DNA of 64,000 nt. Origin: JAFGVL01 sp964546015. Its GTDB lineage: Bacteria > Bacteroidota > Bacteroidia > Bacteroidales > Paludibacteraceae. The translations under genes and the position numbers were made by a program. Shown here in pieces: positions 61,132 through 64,000 of the stretch (positions are counted from its first letter, which is position 1; each line of letters starts with the position of its first letter). The DNA is taken from NCBI GenBank assembly GCA_964546015.1, contig CAZJHO010000005.1, positions 132,984-196,983 of the forward strand. The letters are read 5' to 3'. The notes under the pieces were generated by a model that had not been told where the DNA came from, ran no database searches, and was given only the letters and a program-made list of their open reading frames with translations.

Positions 61132-64000
61132 GTTGTGAATTCCTTTCAAATTGTATCTTTGAGGTATTGAAAACAGTTAAGCTCGGACGAGCAAGATGTA
61201 AACAACCGTTGTGAATTCCTTTCAAATTGTATCTTTGAGGTATTGAAAACAGTCATAAAATAATTATTAATCGCCGAAAGGCAGTTGTGAATTCCTTTCA
61301 AATTGTATCTTTGAGGTATTGAAAACAGTGAAGCCCTGAAATGATGTTGAAAGACATTGTTGTGAATTCCTTTCAAATTGTATCTTTGAGGTATTGAAAA
61401 CAGTATTGGCTGAAAAAGTGTCAACAGCTAAGGGGTTGTGAATTCCTTTCAAATTGTATCTTTGAGGTATTGAAAACAGTTGAGATTCTGGCACGACATG
61501 ATACACTTGGTTGTGAATTCCTTTCAAATTGTATCTTTGAGGTATTGAAAACAGTTCCGATAGCGTTGAGTATAAGAGCATATATGTTGTGAATTCCTTT
61601 CAAATTGTATCTTTGAGGTATTGAAAACAGTACCGCTTCGGGGCTAACCGGTGCAGCTTGTGTTGTGAATTCCTTTCAAATTGTATCTTTGAGGTATTGA
61701 AAACAGTCTCTATCTATTTTAGGGTGGCTTGATTTTGGTTGTGAATTCCTTTCAAATTGTATCTTTGAGGTATTGAAAACAGTACAACAGCCTGTATTCC
61801 CTCTGCCGTATTTGTTGTGAATTCCTTTCAAATTGTATCTTTGAGGTATTGAAAACAGTTTAATTTCTAAATAATCAAATTCGCTATTTGTTGTGAATTC
61901 CTTTCAAATTGTATCTTTGAGGTATTGAAAACAGTCAAGGTTTTTTCAGTAAAACCGATAGTGGCGTTGTGAATTCCTTTCAAATTGTATCTTTGAGGTA
62001 TTGAAAACAGTCTATTATAAATTTTGCATACATTTGTAGGTGTTGTGAATTCCTTTCAAATTGTATCTTTGAGGTATTGAAAACAGTTTTCAGGAAATGC
62101 TCCAAGTTTGAATTTGGGTTGTGAATTCCTTTCAAATTGTATCTTTGAGGTATTGAAAACAGTGACTTGACTCCAACTAATCCACCTTCACCAGTTGTGA
62201 ATTCCTTTCAAATTGTATCTTTGAGGTATTGAAAACAGTGCCATGCTATTGCTTGGTCATTGCAACTCAGTTGTGAATTCCTTTCAAATTGTATCTTTGA
62301 GGTATTGAAAACAGTTTTTAAAGGATTTGGGAGAGGAAACAGACAGTTGTGAATTCCTTTCAAATTGTATCTTTGAGGTATTGAAAACAGTTGTTTCGTC
62401 TGCCATATCAACTAATTTTTAGTTGTGAATTCCTTTCAAATTGTATCTTTGAGGTATTGAAAACAGTCTCATCATCACATGCTGTACTCATAATCATGTT
62501 GTGAATTCCTTTCAAATTGTATCTTTGAGGTATTGAAAACAGTTTGTTGCAAAATCTTTATAATTTAACTCTTGTTGTGAATTCCTTTCAAATTGTATCT
62601 TTGAGGTATTGAAAACAGTCTGTTTTTGAGGCTTAATTATAAAGAAGATGTTGTGAATTCCTTTCAAATTGTATCTTTGAGGTATTGAAAACAGTGGAAA
62701 AGCTAATTGTTACACTTGCTGCTTGTTGTGAATTCCTTTCAAATTGTATCTTTGAGGTATTGAAAACAGTGATGATTTCTCAGTTTGAAAATACCGGGGG
62801 TTGTGAATTCCTTTCAAATTGTATCTTTGAGGTATTGAAAACAGTAGAATATTCCAAAGATGAAGAACTGCCATGTTGTGAATTCCTTTCAAATTGTATC
62901 TTTGAGGTATTGAAAACAGTAATATTGCACTCTTGCATTAAGAAGTAGTGTTGTGAATTCCTTTCAAATTGTATCTTTGAGGTATTGAAAACAGTTAATT
63001 CGCAATTATTACCTGCGCCGTCGCTGTTGTGAATTCCTTTCAAATTGTATCTTTGAGGTATTGAAAACAGTTTTGCTATATAAGGAGCAAAAGGACTGTA
63101 GTTGTGAATTCCTTTCAAATTGTATCTTTGAGGTATTGAAAACAGTCCAAAAATATTAGGGACTTGTAATCCGTCAGTTGTGAATTCCTTTCAAATTGTA
63201 TCTTTGAGGTATTGAAAACAGTACTTGTCGAAGTTCTACCTTATGAGGTATGTTGTGAATTCCTTTCAAATTGTATCTTTGAGGTATTGAAAACAGTTGT
63301 CTCCTGAAGAATATCAAGCCTGTGCCCGTTGTGAATTCCTTTCAAATTGTATCTTTGAGGTATTGAAAACAGTTTTGGAGCTCACAATAGTGGATAGCTT
63401 TTTGTTGTGAATTCCTTTCAAATTGTATCTTTGAGGTATTGAAAACAGTAAAATCGTCTATTGCCGGAAGGGTCCCGCAGTTGTGAATTCCTTTCAAATT
63501 GTATCTTTGAGGTATTGAAAACAGTCATGAAGAAACCGTTTTTGCACAAAGAAAGTTGTGAATTCCTTTCAAATTGTATCTTTGAGGTATTGAAAACAGT
63601 CTCTTTATCAATTTGAGCGTTTACTTTTTTGTTGTGAATTCCTTTCAAATTGTATCTTTGAGGTATTGAAAACAGTCTATTTTATTTGGTATATTTACAG
63701 CTCCTGTTGTGAATTCCTTTCAAATTGTATCTTTGAGGTATTGAAAACAGTCAGAACATTTAGGCATTAAAGAAAAGTATGTTGTGAATTCCTTTCAAAT
63801 TGTATCTTTGAGGTATTGAAAACAGTTATATTTGCAAAGTATTTACAAGTGTAAATGTTGTGAATTCCTTTCAAATTGTATCTTTGAGGTATTGAAAACA
63901 GTCATGTTTTTTGACTTTTTGAGATTAGTACTGTTGTGAATTCCTTTCAAATTGTATCTTTGAGGTATTGAAAACAGTAGATGAAACCCCAATATTTATG
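61132..64000 (+). CRISPR. CRISPR array, 38 identical 46-nt repeats, continues past window
   Basis: Repeats start at 61132, 61208, 61284, 61359 and so on to 63933 (last one ends at 63978). I count 38 copies, all identical by eye, with 37 full spacers of 30 nt (26) or 29 nt (11) and a cut one at the edge. The repeat begins GTTGTGAATTCCTTTCAAA, has TATCTTTG at positions 23-30 and ends GGTATTGAAAACAGT. The length, the GTTGTG start and the 76-nt period are those of arrays that go with type II-C Cas9 in Bacteroidetes. No cas gene is present to the left within the window, so cas genes must lie to the right or elsewhere. The perfect first repeat and the decayed relict elsewhere suggest the leader is on the left (60938-61131). 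Confidence 0.97.

Noticed and set aside
61146..63648. Open frames across the array reading KGIHN...QFERNSQ or CCEFLSNCIFEVLKTV
   Set aside because: They are translations of the CRISPR repeats and spacers; the 75/76-nt period shifts the frame and there are no ribosome-binding sites.

Overview
The window looks like a chromosomal segment of a low-GC, anaerobic Bacteroidales bacterium of the Paludibacter/Dysgonomonas kind (inferred from content, no species claimed). The supporting signs are Bacteroidetes promoters (TTG-N19-TAnnTTTG), type IX secretion sorting domains, a short primary sigma factor, type III glutamine synthetase, LL-diaminopimelate aminotransferase, class I fumarase, and HmuY/HmuR/HmuSTUV and BtuB/BtuG-type uptake genes.

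Layout. 1-5442: housekeeping genes (a degenerate PdxA-like protein cut by the window edge, HAD phosphatase, TPR membrane protein, then prfA-pyrF-trmH read leftwards) with a four-helix-bundle (S23) gene wedged between prfA and pyrF inside imperfect inverted repeats. 5666-10999: an accessory stretch (XRE regulator, DUF1643 protein, secreted proteins, a uracil-DNA-glycosylase-like protein, a type IX-secreted LRR protein, an AAA/DUF4143 ATPase behind palindromic operators). 11089-17195: purL, a MATE transporter and the primary sigma factor, all leftwards. 17400-24102: a cobalamin riboswitch and a five-gene B12 uptake operon. 24300-34843: a heme uptake regulon, hmuSTUV plus hmuR-hmuY, with an AraC-type regulator between them; the same tandem 21-bp repeat stands at the same distance from the -7 box at both promoters. 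35131-40984: fumarase, SulP transporter, dapF-dapL. 41195-55091: an ammonium cluster (porin-like protein, glnK, amtB, asnA, glnN, gltB, gltD, nadE). 55092-56347: a scar with a phage tape-measure remnant, a tiny membrane-protein gene, a CRISPR relict and a severed type IX sorting domain. 56348-60937: a 1529-residue repeat-containing surface protein. 61132 to the right edge: a CRISPR array with 38 identical 46-nt repeats and 29-30-nt spacers, of the kind found with type II-C Cas9 in Bacteroidetes; no cas gene lies in the window.

How the parts work together. The B12 and heme blocks are both surface capture / TonB receptor systems, but each has its own control (riboswitch versus AraC). The ammonium block links import and sensing of ammonium to its fixation into asparagine, glutamine and glutamate. 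Its last gene, nadE, has lost two of the three catalytic residues of its glutaminase domain and so probably uses free ammonia. Within the CRISPR array every repeat carries a Bacteroidetes-type promoter (TTG-N18-TATCTTTG) pointing into the following spacer, which suggests that each crRNA unit can be transcribed on its own.
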